The translations under genes and the position numbers were made by a program. A stretch of DNA of 64,000 bases from Tumebacillus_A lipolyticus. GTDB lineage: Bacteria > Bacillota > Bacilli > Tumebacillales > Tumebacillaceae. Each line of letters begins with the position of its first letter. The stretch's first letter is position 1. Below the pieces are notes generated by a model. That model was not told where the DNA came from and did not search any database. It saw only the letters and a program-made list of their open reading frames with translations. The DNA lies in assembly GCF_042682745.1 (NCBI RefSeq), contig NZ_JBHUIO010000005.1:1240001-1304000 (forward strand). The letters run 5' to 3'. Shown in pieces: positions 26,908 to 35,580 of the stretch.

Positions 26908-27780
26908 TTATTTTTTCATAACCGGTATCCAAATCTCGCTTCTAAAATTGGGGGAAGATACATCCTTACTTTCATTCCATAAGATTTCCGGTCCCTTTGC
27001 TAACTCATAGCTTGAGGAGGGAAACCATTCGGAATAGATGCGTCCCCAGACATTTTGCAATGTATCGGGAAATGGTCCGACAGCTTCGAATACAGCCCAT
27101 GTTGCTGCCGAAACCTCAAATTTCGTCAAATATTCGGGACACTCTTTTGTTGTAGCCACGCCAACATAATGGTCAAGTTCCCCCTTTTCCTCCATTCGCC
27201 CCTCAGAAAAATTTATCGACGCTTGAAGCAGCCCCAGAGGTTCAACATTCGAGAGTTTTTTGAGTTGGTCGATGTCGTCGCTGGTCAGGCTTTTCCACAT
27301 TGACGCAATTTCCGGGTTTACGCCATTGAATTGGATAGGCACCCTCCTCATGATGCCCACGATACGGAATGGTTCTTTCTCTACGATACGATAATTCATC
27401 GCGTTACCTCCCTGAATGGTTACTTGAAAGGTCAAACGCGGATAGGCTTTTAATGATTGGCCCTGCGACTTTACTAAAGATGGTGAAATACCGTGCAAGC
27501 CTTGGAAAGCTCTAGAAAAGGCGTCTGCTGAGCTATATCCGTATTTCACCGCCACATCCATAATTCTTAAACCCCCGGTTTGAAGCTCAAATGCAGCAAG
27601 AGTTAGGCGTCTCCGGCGAATGTATTCAGATAGCGTGATGCCTGCGAGGAATGAAAACATTCTAGAAAAATGATATTCGGAACAACAAGCCAGCCTCGCC
27701 GCTTCTTTCAGATCGATATCTTCAGCAAGATTTTCTTCAATGAATTGTAAGGCACCGTTCAGATTTGCAAGCCAATCCAT
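26908..27780 (-). CDS. AraC-family regulator with GyrI-like effector domain
   Basis: 290 residues. N-terminal double helix-turn-helix (~10-105: ARLACCSEYHFSRMFSFLAG and KYGYSSADAFSRAFQGLHGISP) followed by a GyrI-like/SOUL-type small-molecule binding domain (~125-290: MNYRIVEKEPFRIVGIMRRVP to EIWIPVMKK). This is the Rob/BmrR-like multidrug-sensing design. It is the only gene between two rlmH-tail repeats (26792 and 27880). No target gene is adjacent within the cassette, so it may act on itself or elsewhere. Confidence 0.9.
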   Translation of the reverse strand: MDWLANLNGALQFIEENLAEDIDLKEAARLACCSEYHFSRMFSFLAGITLSEYIRRRRLTLAAFELQTGGLRIMDVAVKYGYSSADAFSRAFQGLHGISPSLVKSQGQSLKAYPRLTFQVTIQGGNAMNYRIVEKEPFRIVGIMRRVPIQFNGVNPEIASMWKSLTSDDIDQLKKLSNVEPLGLLQASINFSEGRMEEKGELDHYVGVATTKECPEYLTKFEVSAATWAVFEAVGPFPDTLQNVWGRIYSEWFPSSSYELAKGPEILWNESKDVSSPNFRSEIWIPVMKK

Positions 27781-27879
27781 TCGAATGACCTCCCTTCACA
27801 AACAGGATAGCAAGTTTCGGCGGTACCCATCCGACATCTCATGCACAGTTTTGCAGGGTTACCCAAGAAAATTTTGCTG

Positions 27880-27897
27880 TTACTTGTGAAACGGCTC
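27880..27897 (-). repeat. rlmH-tail repeat, site 5
   Basis: Plus strand TTACTTGTGAAACGGCTC, identical to site 4 over 18 bases; minus strand G-E-P-F-H-K-stop. The two bracket the AraC gene. Confidence 0.85.
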
Positions 27898-27945
27898 TCC
27901 GAAAGAACTCGATTTGGGATACAAAGCTGCATACTATTGAATTCT

Positions 27946-28602
27946 CTACAGATAGTCCAAACTATAAAAAATCAAAATCAGCCCGACGATACTCATCATC
28001 CATGAAATAGCCGATCCCGAATACTTCGAAAGCTTGATTCGAAGCCTTTCCAATGGTCTTTGCATCACGCGACCTAATAATAAATGCAGTGTAAGCAAGA
28101 TTATTGGCGGTAGTACCATAACGAGGTTATAGCCAACTAAAGTCGGGAGCCACTGATAGACCGCTAAATTTGAGGTGGACATAAGACCAATCGCTGCAAA
28201 ATAAGGAAATGCTGCTCCCACTTCAATTAATGATGTCGTGAAGCCAAGCGCAATCATGGATGATTTACTTTTCGACTTCGGCCGTGGCAAATCGTTTTTT
28301 TCACTCTTAGGATAGTAAAAGCTGGCTATAAACAGAAGCACTCCAATGATCAGCATAACCCAACTTACGATACGATTTTGAAAGATGGAGGAAAAAGCAG
28401 TGAGTAAAACGTCTAATCCCAACATAAAAACAATACCTACAAAAAAATAAAACGCTGCGACTGTCGACAAATAAATCATCAATCGTGAACTCAATCGCTC
28501 TTTTTCAGTTAATAACAAATATACTGTGACTCCCAAAGTTGCAGGACTGAGCATATCTAATAGGGCTAATCCCCCTACAACAAGAAGCAATTCAGCACTC
28601 AC
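27946..28602 (-). CDS. GAP-family multispanning membrane protein
   Basis: 218 residues with about six transmembrane helices and an N-terminal LLDMLSPATLGVTVYLLL segment, typical of the GAP (SfLAP-like, LysE-superfamily-related) proteins found mainly in Gram-positives. A role in export or membrane lipid handling is presumed. GTG 28602 (GGAGGAG upstream) overlaps the MerR stop as GTGA, so it is the last gene of a small-protein/MerR/GAP operon. Confidence 0.75.
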   Translation of the reverse strand: MSAELLLVVGGLALLDMLSPATLGVTVYLLLTEKERLSSRLMIYLSTVAAFYFFVGIVFMLGLDVLLTAFSSIFQNRIVSWVMLIIGVLLFIASFYYPKSEKNDLPRPKSKSKSSMIALGFTTSLIEVGAAFPYFAAIGLMSTSNLAVYQWLPTLVGYNLVMVLPPIILLTLHLLLGRVMQRPLERLRIKLSKYSGSAISWMMSIVGLILIFYSLDYL

Positions 28603-29372
28603 GATACTCCTCCTTGCTGGGAGGGAGAATTCTGCACAGAAGAAATGTAAATTTCATATGCTCGCTCCATGAAATCTAGAACTTCTTGTTCTATCGGATA
28701 AAGTCCAAGCTTCTCCGATTGAATGGGAGACTTCCTTAAATCCCACAATTTATCGATAAACTCGTCCTCACCTTTGAATTCGTCCATTTGTTTTTCAAGC
28801 ATACGCCGGATTATATTCTGTACTCTTAATGATGCAGGATCATCACTCATATGTCGTTTTATCTGACCGATCAGAGCAATCCATTCCAGAGAATCTGGAT
28901 CTCCTCCCCCCATTTTGGGAAGCTTTGTCCACAGCTCAAGTTCTTTATCATTAAACATGTTCTCTCTGAAGGTCCGCAATCTTGTTTTATCCTGGTTCGA
29001 TAACTGGATGAGTTTCTGTACTGCAAGATGGTCATCCCCACCTTCTACTGCAATGCTATTTATCAATTCATTTAGAGACGACTCTATACTGTTTAATCTC
29101 TCTTTCTCTTCGATGATATACACCAGTTGGCTTTTTAAACTAATCGACCAACTCCAAGTAGAGTCGGATAACATATCTTTAATGTCTTGCAAGCGGTAGC
29201 CCATTCCTTTTAGAAATTGGATTTGTTGAAGCCTTTTCATATCGTCATCCGAATATAGACGATGCCCCCCTTCTGTTTTGGAAGTGGCTGTCAATAATCC
29301 GATCTGATCATAGTACCTTAGTGTTCGAACCGTGATCTTAGTCTGTTTCGCTACTTCTTTGATATGAATCAT
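28599..29372 (-). CDS. MerR-family transcriptional activator
   Basis: 257 residues. The N-terminal winged helix is a textbook MerR domain (AKQTKITVRTLRYYDQIGLL, then GGHRLYSDDDMKRLQQI), followed by a dimerisation coil (~80-120) and a C-terminal effector region of unknown ligand. It sits between a 49-residue membrane peptide and a GAP membrane protein. Two promoters with the 19-base spacer MerR proteins require flank the upstream region, so autoregulation plus control of the divergent lipoprotein gene is likely. Confidence 0.88.
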   Translation of the reverse strand: MIHIKEVAKQTKITVRTLRYYDQIGLLTATSKTEGGHRLYSDDDMKRLQQIQFLKGMGYRLQDIKDMLSDSTWSWSISLKSQLVYIIEEKERLNSIESSLNELINSIAVEGGDDHLAVQKLIQLSNQDKTRLRTFRENMFNDKELELWTKLPKMGGGDPDSLEWIALIGQIKRHMSDDPASLRVQNIIRRMLEKQMDEFKGEDEFIDKLWDLRKSPIQSEKLGLYPIEQEVLDFMERAYEIYISSVQNSPSQQGGVS

Positions 29373-29402
29373 GCACGTACACCTCCGACGACCAAGTTGG
29401 TA

Positions 29403-29552
29403 TCAATCTTCTTTGTCTTTATATAAACCAAGTTTGATTAAATATCCTAATCCTAGACCAACTAGTACGCCTGGAAATGCATGATCAATCATAAGTCCAA
29501 TCCCTGCTCCTATGATGACACATGCATAAATAATGATATCTCCTTGCTTCAT
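29403..29552 (-). CDS. 49-residue membrane peptide
   Basis: Reads MKQGDIIIYACVIIGAG and on; two hydrophobic stretches separated by MIDHAFPG, ending YKDKED. ATG 29552 follows AAGGGGGATG. First gene of the MerR operon. Probably a small two-pass membrane protein of unknown function. Confidence 0.65.
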   Translation of the reverse strand: MKQGDIIIYACVIIGAGIGLMIDHAFPGVLVGLGLGYLIKLGLYKDKED

Positions 29553-29635
29553 ATCTTCATCCCCCTTGGTATGATTTCTTCTCCCCTTCCACCGAATTAA
29601 TGGACTTAACTCATGAGGAGCTTTATATTGGCTCC

Positions 29636-29666
29636 ATTATACAAAATGACGCAACGTCACTTTCAA
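29636..29666 (-). promoter_or_regulatory. MerR-type promoter of the membrane-protein operon
   Basis: Minus strand -35 TTGAAA, 19-base spacer with dyad TGACG-TTG-CGTCA, -10 TATAAT. The over-long spacer is the mark of promoters that MerR proteins untwist. Confidence 0.8.
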
Positions 29667-29713
29667 GTGTTTTTATCAGATATATACTTCCCGTAGAGGT
29701 CGGCAAAAACAGC

Positions 29714-29744
29714 TTGATAATGACGCAACGTAATCATATATAAT
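29714..29744 (+). promoter_or_regulatory. MerR-type promoter of the lipoprotein gene
   Basis: -35 TTGATA, 19-base spacer containing TGACGCAACGTAA, -10 TATAAT. Shares the GACGCAACGT half of the operator in the divergent promoter. Confidence 0.8.
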
Positions 29745-29773
29745 CATCTCTACAATTACCGAGGGGTGATGAA

Positions 29774-30439
29774 ATGAACAAATACTGTGTTTATCTTCTT
29801 TTAGTGAGTATGCTTTTTCTTAGCGCCTGTAGTAATGATAAGGAAACCGAAGAACTGCAAACTATTTCACTCGCAGAAGTAGATATCCTCCATATTAACC
29901 ATGGCAGTACAACAGTAGTAGTAGAATCGGCGGATATTGAGTCACTTGAGGCTACCTTGCTTATGAATAATAATGGACCGGGAATTGTTTTAGATGAGGG
30001 GAAACAAAAAATCGAAATTCGTCTTAAGAATGATATCAAACGCATGCTAAATATCGGGAAAATGCCTCAGCTTTCCATCCGTATTCCGACCAATTATGAG
30101 GGAGAAGTAATGCTTGAAGGTTCTTCCGGCAACGTAAAGATAAAAGATCTGAACACCCATAAACTCGACATTAAAGGAAGTAGCGGAGATGTATCACTTG
30201 ACTACTCAGTAATAAATGGTGACGTAGATGTTTCTGTCAAAAGTGGCAACCTTCTTTTAAATCTTGAAGACAAAGACTCCAATATACACTGGCTTTTGCA
30301 ATCTGGTAGTGGAAGACGATCTGTTGCGATTCCTTTGGAAAATCGTCAACAAAGTAACAGAAAAACACAGGGACAAACGGGGGATGGCTCATTTAGTGTG
30401 CAACTCCAAACAACTTCTGGAAATATTACAGTCAAATAA
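29774..30439 (+). CDS. DUF4097-like lipoprotein
   Basis: 221 residues; GAGGGGTGATGA before ATG 29774. A lipoprotein signal with lipobox LSAC (Cys ~19) anchors it outside the membrane. The mature part is a repetitive beta structure with SSGNVKIKDLNTHKLDIKGS and TTSGNITVK, the pattern of the DUF4097/adhesin-like beta-solenoid family. These often accompany envelope-stress regulators. Its promoter is of the MerR type, linking it to the divergent MerR-GAP operon. Confidence 0.8.
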   Translation: MNKYCVYLLLVSMLFLSACSNDKETEELQTISLAEVDILHINHGSTTVVVESADIESLEATLLMNNNGPGIVLDEGKQKIEIRLKNDIKRMLNIGKMPQLSIRIPTNYEGEVMLEGSSGNVKIKDLNTHKLDIKGSSGDVSLDYSVINGDVDVSVKSGNLLLNLEDKDSNIHWLLQSGSGRRSVAIPLENRQQSNRKTQGQTGDGSFSVQLQTTSGNITVK

Positions 30440-30604
30440 AAACATCTTGATGGCTCTGGTCGCAAAGAAAGACCCTGGAATGTAGACAGTGAAAAAAAGA
30501 AGCTGTTCTTTGTTGAAGACCAGAGTTATGCATACTTAAATTCAGACTGCAGATATCGTAACATCAACGTTCAACTCGATTCTCTGCTTTACCACTATCG
30601 ATGA
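30440..30604 (+). other. 54-codon open frame ending in site 6
   Basis: Directly after the lipoprotein stop and in the same frame, 54 codons stay open (with WNVDSEKKKLFFVEDQSYAY and DCRYRNINVQLDSLLYH) and stop inside the degenerate rlmH-tail repeat. The residue composition looks like real protein, but there is no start or ribosome site. Possibly the 3' end of a lost gene that once ran into the attachment site. Confidence 0.3.
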
Positions 30605-30612
30605 TATGACTC
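30600..30612 (-). repeat. rlmH-tail repeat, site 6 (degenerate)
   Basis: Plus strand ATGATATGACTC with a tail like that of site 4 (CGCGCTGTCTGAAACG). Minus strand reads C-R-F-R-Q-R-A-E-S-Y-H-R, a decayed RlmH C-terminus. Confidence 0.6.
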
Positions 30613-30685
30613 AGCGCGCTGTCTGAAACGACAAGTAGGGCCACCCTTTTACGGATGACCCTTTCTTTGATCTCACTTTGTTCAA

Positions 30686-31519
30686 CTATCGCTTCCCGTT
30701 AGTCGAATCATGATCTGCAAGTGATTGCACCACAAATCTCTCAATTGCAACAGCAACACCATCATTATCATTCGAAGCGGTTACGTGGGCTGCACAATCC
30801 TTTAGTTCAATTATCGCGTTTTCCATTGCGACCGGAAATCCAGACATATGGAATAGGCCTAAATCGTTAAAATCATCTCCGAATACCATTACATTTTCCG
30901 ATTTCACTCCGATATCGTTTAACACCCATTGCACAGCTTTTTCCTTTGAGGCTGATTTATGCATGATTTGGACCAATACTCCTTCATCGGTTGCGATTAC
31001 GTTCACATGGTCACCGAATTGCTCGCATATCTCCCTCCATGTGCTGCAACCTAGAACCAATATTTTGGTCGGGGAAAGTGAACTAAAATAATCTTTATCA
31101 ACAACCTCGGGCTTCGGTTCATTCGAGCGGATGCCTAATGAAGCCCATTGGGAATCGGAAACTGGTCTACACGTATACCATGAATCATTAACCTCATATG
31201 AGATTATCGATTGCGGTTCTCGTGACTCGATGAACTTGTTAATCTGTTGGCTAATCTCCAGAGGGATACTAATGTGCCGCTCATTTTGCTTAGATTTGCA
31301 TGTAACTAAAGCACCATTGTAATAAACCATGTAGTCTACAAAGGGGAACTTCTTCAAAAATTGATTAGCCGCTCTGGGCGGCCTCGCCGTGGCAATAATA
31401 ATATGAATTCCAGAATCAAAACATCTTTGAACAGCCTGATAGTTCCTAGGAGATACCGATTTATCACTACCGAGCAAGGTTCCGTCCAAGTCTAGTACAA
31501 TTGCCTGAATAACAGACAT
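30686..31519 (-). CDS. Cof-type HAD phosphatase
   Basis: 277 residues from ATG 31519 (GGAGG six bases upstream). HAD motif I is VLDLDGTLLGSDK, motif II IIIATARPP, motif III a lysine in KEKAVQW and motif IV FGDDFNDLGLFHMSG: a complete Cof/IIB (C2-cap) phosphatase. These dephosphorylate sugar phosphates or cofactors such as pyridoxal phosphate and FMN. Stands alone; no partner identified. Confidence 0.92.
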   Translation of the reverse strand: MSVIQAIVLDLDGTLLGSDKSVSPRNYQAVQRCFDSGIHIIIATARPPRAANQFLKKFPFVDYMVYYNGALVTCKSKQNERHISIPLEISQQINKFIESREPQSIISYEVNDSWYTCRPVSDSQWASLGIRSNEPKPEVVDKDYFSSLSPTKILVLGCSTWREICEQFGDHVNVIATDEGVLVQIMHKSASKEKAVQWVLNDIGVKSENVMVFGDDFNDLGLFHMSGFPVAMENAIIELKDCAAHVTASNDNDGVAVAIERFVVQSLADHDSTNGKR

Positions 31520-31773
31520 CTGTATCCTCCCCACAAAATAAGCTAAATTGGTAGAATAATACTACTTAATAAAGGTGTCGTCAACAGAAAAGTTGTATTA
31601 TCCTGCTCATCGCGTAATCGGGACATCAAACACAGGGCGGACGGAAGCAGTATTCCCGCGCCGATCTGCCCGATCTACGCCCGCTACCCTCTCACCTTCT
31701 CGATCATCTACACACAACAAAAAGGCGACTCGCTTGGAATCGCCAATGACATGTTATTTGATTAGCCGCCATC

Positions 31774-31945
31774 TTACTTCCCCTCTATCGCGAACAGAAA
31801 CTCGACAGTTACACCTAGCACCTGTCCAATTCATAGAGCTTCAACCACGTTGGGCTTTCTATCCCCTGTCTCGTACATTGCATACCGGCTTTCAGACCTT
31901 TAATCCAAAAGCATCGACATTTCTTTGATCGTTTATCCTTTTTGC
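31774..31945 (-). pseudogene. XRE-family regulator, decayed
   Basis: With three in-frame stops ignored, the minus strand reads ..TIKEMSMLL..RSESRYAMYETGDRKPNVVEAL..IGQVLGVTVEFLF, the second half of a Cro/C1 helix-turn-helix domain. Clearly dead. The rest of the gap 31520-32255 shows no other recognisable gene; a 60-codon plus-strand frame at 32060 has no ribosome site. Confidence 0.6.
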
Positions 31946-32255
31946 TTATCGTGTCCTGCTCAAATTTGGAAAATATACATTCTTCGGCATCAGCAGAAAA
32001 CCCCGATGTACCTGTCCCGAAATTCGCCTCGATGACCTTCCATTTCCAACAATGAAGAGATGCATTTTGATGAAATGACCTCCGAGTACATCACTGCTAG
32101 GCTGTTACCGAACAAGTCGATCAAGCATCACAAAATCAAAGTCTTCTACTCTCCGCCATTGGCACTTGAACGAAATCCCTATGTATACCTCAACATCGAT
32201 CTGAAGTACTCGGTGCATTCGAGATTGCACCCAAGAAGCTAGCAGCACAGTAAGA

Positions 32256-32918
32256 TCACGGTGTAAACAGTTTCCAATGCCCTTCAGATACAACTTCGAC
32301 CGCTCCATCGATCACTTTGATGGCAGTTTGATCATCAACTGCATACGCCGGCCCCTGCATCCCAGCTGCCCATCTCTCTGCATTCGCCATCGTGTTATAC
32401 GGCAGCATTTCGTGCTCCAAATGCGGGAACATCGCAAAATCGACCAGACCCAGCGTGTCATCGCCACCGGTGGGTGGAGTCCAGCCAACGAAGAATTCCC
32501 CGATGTTAGGTGCCATCACCATGCTCCCAGCACTCATTCCCACATAGACTAACCGCAGCGACGGCAAGAGGTCTGCCAGCCCGGACTGCCGCATCCAGTA
32601 AGACAAAAACAACGGGTCACCGCCATTCACGAGCAGAACGTCAGTCTCCTTGAGCATCGGAACCCACAGCTCTTTATCGATGCTGGGCAGTGCAGTGAGC
32701 TCCAGCACCCCCATGGACTTCCAGCCCAGCTCGGTCATCGGTGCGCCGGCTTGTCCATTGAAGAACTGCCATGCGAGACCTGCACCCCCGCGCAATGCGT
32801 ACGACGCAGTGGTTATGCAGAGGGCGCTCGACTCGGCAATCGGTTTGTCCAGCATGTCAACCAACGCGTCATGTATGCTTTGGTTATTGATGCCTCCAGA
32901 TGTAAGCAGAAGTTTCAT
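32256..32918 (-). CDS. peptidase E-like protein (S51 family)
   Basis: 220 residues, ATG 32918. Class I glutamine-amidotransferase-like fold of the S51 group: MKLLLTSGGINN start, VLLVNGGDPLFLSYWM, nucleophile Ser in VYVGMSAGSMVM and a late His in MFPHLEHEM. Cytoplasmic peptidase E members cleave Asp-X dipeptides; many relatives are uncharacterised. Normal length for the family. Stands alone. Confidence 0.85.
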   Translation of the reverse strand: MKLLLTSGGINNQSIHDALVDMLDKPIAESSALCITTASYALRGGAGLAWQFFNGQAGAPMTELGWKSMGVLELTALPSIDKELWVPMLKETDVLLVNGGDPLFLSYWMRQSGLADLLPSLRLVYVGMSAGSMVMAPNIGEFFVGWTPPTGGDDTLGLVDFAMFPHLEHEMLPYNTMANAERWAAGMQGPAYAVDDQTAIKVIDGAVEVVSEGHWKLFTP

Positions 32919-33183
32919 AACTCATCTCCTCGTCTTTGTGTGCGTCTGATATTTAATTCTTCAGACTTTTAAAATGTAGTTGCGGACGTCTATTGGGACA
33001 ACTTCGGCTGGTACAAGAGCCAAACTGACCCGATACGTTAGTCGGTCTTATTAAGACCCATTATCGTTATGGGTATGCAACTGGATGCTATATCTTATAT
33101 GCTTACATCAGGGTGCAGAAAGAGTCAAGAGGAAAACATAAATACATATTCATTCTTCAAAAGGAAAAGTCCGAATTCACATG

Positions 33184-33229
33184 AAAAAGCCGCTGCAAGA
33201 GCACAACTACGTGCCTTGAAACAGCGGCT
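33184..33229 (-). terminator. terminator of GyrI-like operon
   Basis: Minus strand stem CAGCCGCTG / CAGCGGCT followed by TTTTTC, 22 bases after the last stop. Confidence 0.75.
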
Positions 33230-33250
33230 GCCTTGGAATAGAGGCTTGTT

Positions 33251-33712
33251 CTAATATTCACCTTTTATTACAAAATAGGTTCCCCGAATCGTTCCGGCAA
33301 GTTTAGATTTCTGTCTGGCAAACTTAAACTTCCCTAACTCCTTGGGAATCTCCATCCCCTCGGAAAGCTTAAAACCAACAGCTCGCTTCTTAGGGTCATC
33401 AACCGTATACAAAACGTTGACCGAAAGACCATCCTCATAAAAGACGTAGGTCCAATCGATATTCTCCACCTGCAAACGCGACGTTTCCAAAGGCTTGGCC
33501 GCAAACTCAATTCCACGTTCTTCTTTCAAAATACGGTTCACATAATCAAGGTTCTCCTGGCTTTCGCTAGCCGCTACAACAGTGAATTCATGCTTGTACT
33601 TGTTCATGAAGTAACGGGCTTCATTCGCACGCAAACCAGCAAGTGCTTCTGCTACAGGTGAAGATTCCAGCCCAACTGTAGATACGTTTTTAAAGTCGAC
33701 GATATACGGCAT
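33251..33712 (-). CDS. protein of unknown function (153 aa)
   Basis: ATG 33712 follows GGAGGGG; the protein begins MPYIVDFKNVSTVG. Mixed alpha/beta, no signal or membrane helix; contains an RANEARYFMNKY helix and ends RGTYFVIKGEY. I do not recognise the family. It is 22 bases downstream of the GyrI-like gene, in one operon divergent from a WYL regulator, so it probably shares its inducer. Confidence 0.75.
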   Translation of the reverse strand: MPYIVDFKNVSTVGLESSPVAEALAGLRANEARYFMNKYKHEFTVVAASESQENLDYVNRILKEERGIEFAAKPLETSRLQVENIDWTYVFYEDGLSVNVLYTVDDPKKRAVGFKLSEGMEIPKELGKFKFARQKSKLAGTIRGTYFVIKGEY

Positions 33713-33734
33713 TTCCGCCCCTCCATTGCTCTGT

Positions 33735-34220
33735 TTATTTCTTAACGACAGGAATCCACATTTCACCAAAAACGGAGTCGTTTCGCTGTCCCATCACAAC
33801 CGCTGTGTTCGGCCCGCCAACATAGGCGAAATTCTTTGCTTCCGGCAAGGCTTGACCAAAGGCAATAGCTGCAAGTTGATTACTCAGCTCTTCAGCCGTC
33901 TTCCCTTCCCCTTTTACAACCAAGTATTCTCCTTTGGGGAACTGGATGACCCTAGATCCTTCTACTGCGGGTACGGACGCTTCGGTCATAACACCGGCAT
34001 AGAACATCATCTTGTTATTCACCGCTTCGCTCACGGCAAAAACGAAGTCATTTGCGGCCATGCCTTTTAAAGTATCCAATCTGCCATCCTGGCCGACTGC
34101 CTGCCAAAAGTCCGATTTCTCCTTGTTTATGCCCGCATAGTCCGTGTAATGGCTCTTCAGCTCCGTTCCAAGACCAAAAACCGTAAAGCTCTCTTTTTGC
34201 TCCAGCGTATAATCTGCCAT
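33735..34220 (-). CDS. GyrI-like effector-binding domain protein
   Basis: 161 residues; ATG 34220 preceded by AAGGAAGG. The whole protein is one GyrI-like/AraC-effector domain (YTLEQKESFTVFGLGTEL start, FGEMWIPVVKK end) without a DNA-binding part. Stand-alone members bind drugs or act as hydrolases. Divergent from the WYL regulator gene with a 106-base shared promoter region. Confidence 0.85.
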   Translation of the reverse strand: MADYTLEQKESFTVFGLGTELKSHYTDYAGINKEKSDFWQAVGQDGRLDTLKGMAANDFVFAVSEAVNNKMMFYAGVMTEASVPAVEGSRVIQFPKGEYLVVKGEGKTAEELSNQLAAIAFGQALPEAKNFAYVGGPNTAVVMGQRNDSVFGEMWIPVVKK

Positions 34221-34326
34221 GTTCAAAACCTTCCTTTTCCGTAAATTTAATGAGTTGTTTTCTTATCCTGCTAGGAATATGATATCCTTTAATCGTGTCA
34301 AAAAATGAACCTATTTAGGAGCTCCG

Positions 34327-35301
34327 ATGAAAAAAGTTGAGCGGATCAATACCATTATGCGGTATATCAACAACCGATCCCAATTTACCATCTCTGAAAT
34401 CATGCGGGAATTTAACATCTCTCGTTCAACCGCCGTTCGAGATATTAGAGAAATTGAGGCCTTGGGGATGCCGCTTGTCTCTGAAGTCGGAAGGGACGGC
34501 GGGTATTTTGTCATGCACAACTCGCTCCTGCCTGATGTCCGTTTTACCGATAATGAGGTCAAAGCTCTTTTTATTGCCTTTATGGCCACAAGAAATGCAC
34601 AACTCCCCTATCTCAAGAGTCGCCAATCTTTAGCCGAAAAATTACTCGGCCTCATCTCCAAAAACCAGCAAGATGACCTTGTGCTTTTAAATGAAATGTT
34701 GCTATTTGAAGGCACCAACCCGCATAACCCCGACTTGCTTGAGCTGTCAGACCTCCCCCATCCCATGTTGGAAAAACTCATTCAGACCCTGCTTACGGAC
34801 AACTATTTGTGGATTACCGTCGAAGAAGAGAAGGAAACCAGATCTTATCCCATCTATCTCTTGCACCTTTATCGTGAAAAGAGCTACTGGCTAATAGAAG
34901 GCTTTCACTTAAAGGAAGAAAAGAAGATGATTGTTTCTGTCGATCAACTCACTGATGTCGAACCCTTCCCGTCGAAAAAGAGAATGACCCGGAAAAAGAT
35001 TATGGAAAAATTGAGTAAGCAGCAAGAAGAAATCAACCTTGTCCTTGAACTGGGTCCATTGGCAATTGCACAGTACAAGAAATATCATCCTTTGAAAGCG
35101 TCCATTTCCTATACAAATCCATACCAAGCCACAGCCATTCTAAAGACCTTTGTCAACGTACATCAACCAGAAGAGTTGACGGATATCACAAATTGGCTTC
35201 TTTTCCTAGGTGAAGATATCAGGGTCAGGGAAGTCCCTGAAGAGGTCGTAGAAGGTTTACAAAAGAGAGGATGGTGGCTTAAAGAGGAGTTCGGTGGATA
35301 A
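34327..35301 (+). CDS. YafY-type HTH/WYL-domain transcriptional regulator
   Basis: 324 residues; ATG 34327 after AGGAG. N-terminal HTH_11 winged helix (FTISEIMREFNISRSTAVRDIREIEALG) and a central WYL-like domain (~140-215) with a C-terminal WCX-like extension. WYL domains bind nucleotides or other ligands. The divergent GyrI-like operon is the likely target. Confidence 0.9.
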   Translation: MKKVERINTIMRYINNRSQFTISEIMREFNISRSTAVRDIREIEALGMPLVSEVGRDGGYFVMHNSLLPDVRFTDNEVKALFIAFMATRNAQLPYLKSRQSLAEKLLGLISKNQQDDLVLLNEMLLFEGTNPHNPDLLELSDLPHPMLEKLIQTLLTDNYLWITVEEEKETRSYPIYLLHLYREKSYWLIEGFHLKEEKKMIVSVDQLTDVEPFPSKKRMTRKKIMEKLSKQQEEINLVLELGPLAIAQYKKYHPLKASISYTNPYQATAILKTFVNVHQPEELTDITNWLLFLGEDIRVREVPEEVVEGLQKRGWWLKEEFGG

Positions 35302-35505
35302 AAGCAGGGGGCGGCGAAAAATGCGAAAGGAGCTTTCGCAGGCGCGACACCTGCTCTCAAAAAATATAACCATGACCGGAAAAAACCTGTCAAGCGAAAC
35401 TGTCCAGACCCCTCCTTTGGACTATCGTTTACGGCTCATTAGACACCATAGCTTGTGTTCAAAATCAGTGACAAAAAAAATTCCGGTAGAGCGTCACAAG
35501 TTCGC

Positions 35506-35536
35506 TTGCACCTTACGTAACGTAATGTTTTACAAT
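35506..35536 (+). promoter_or_regulatory. MerR-type promoter
   Basis: -35 TTGCAC, 19-base spacer holding TTACGTAACGTAA, -10 TACAAT; 44 bases before the MerR gene. Indicates autoregulation of the MerR-SRPBCC operon. The rest of 35302-35505 shows nothing clear. Confidence 0.8.
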
Positions 35537-35580
35537 AGAGCTACCGGTACATAGCTAGCGCCAAAGAGTGGAGATGGTCA

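Noticed and set aside
32060..32242. 60-codon plus-strand frame
   Set aside because: No ribosome site, no recognisable family, lies among decayed sequence.
35425..35441. ACTATCGTTTACGGCTC as a further rlmH-tail repeat
   Set aside because: Only the last eight bases and a few others agree; the TATCATAAG core is missing and there is no supporting context.
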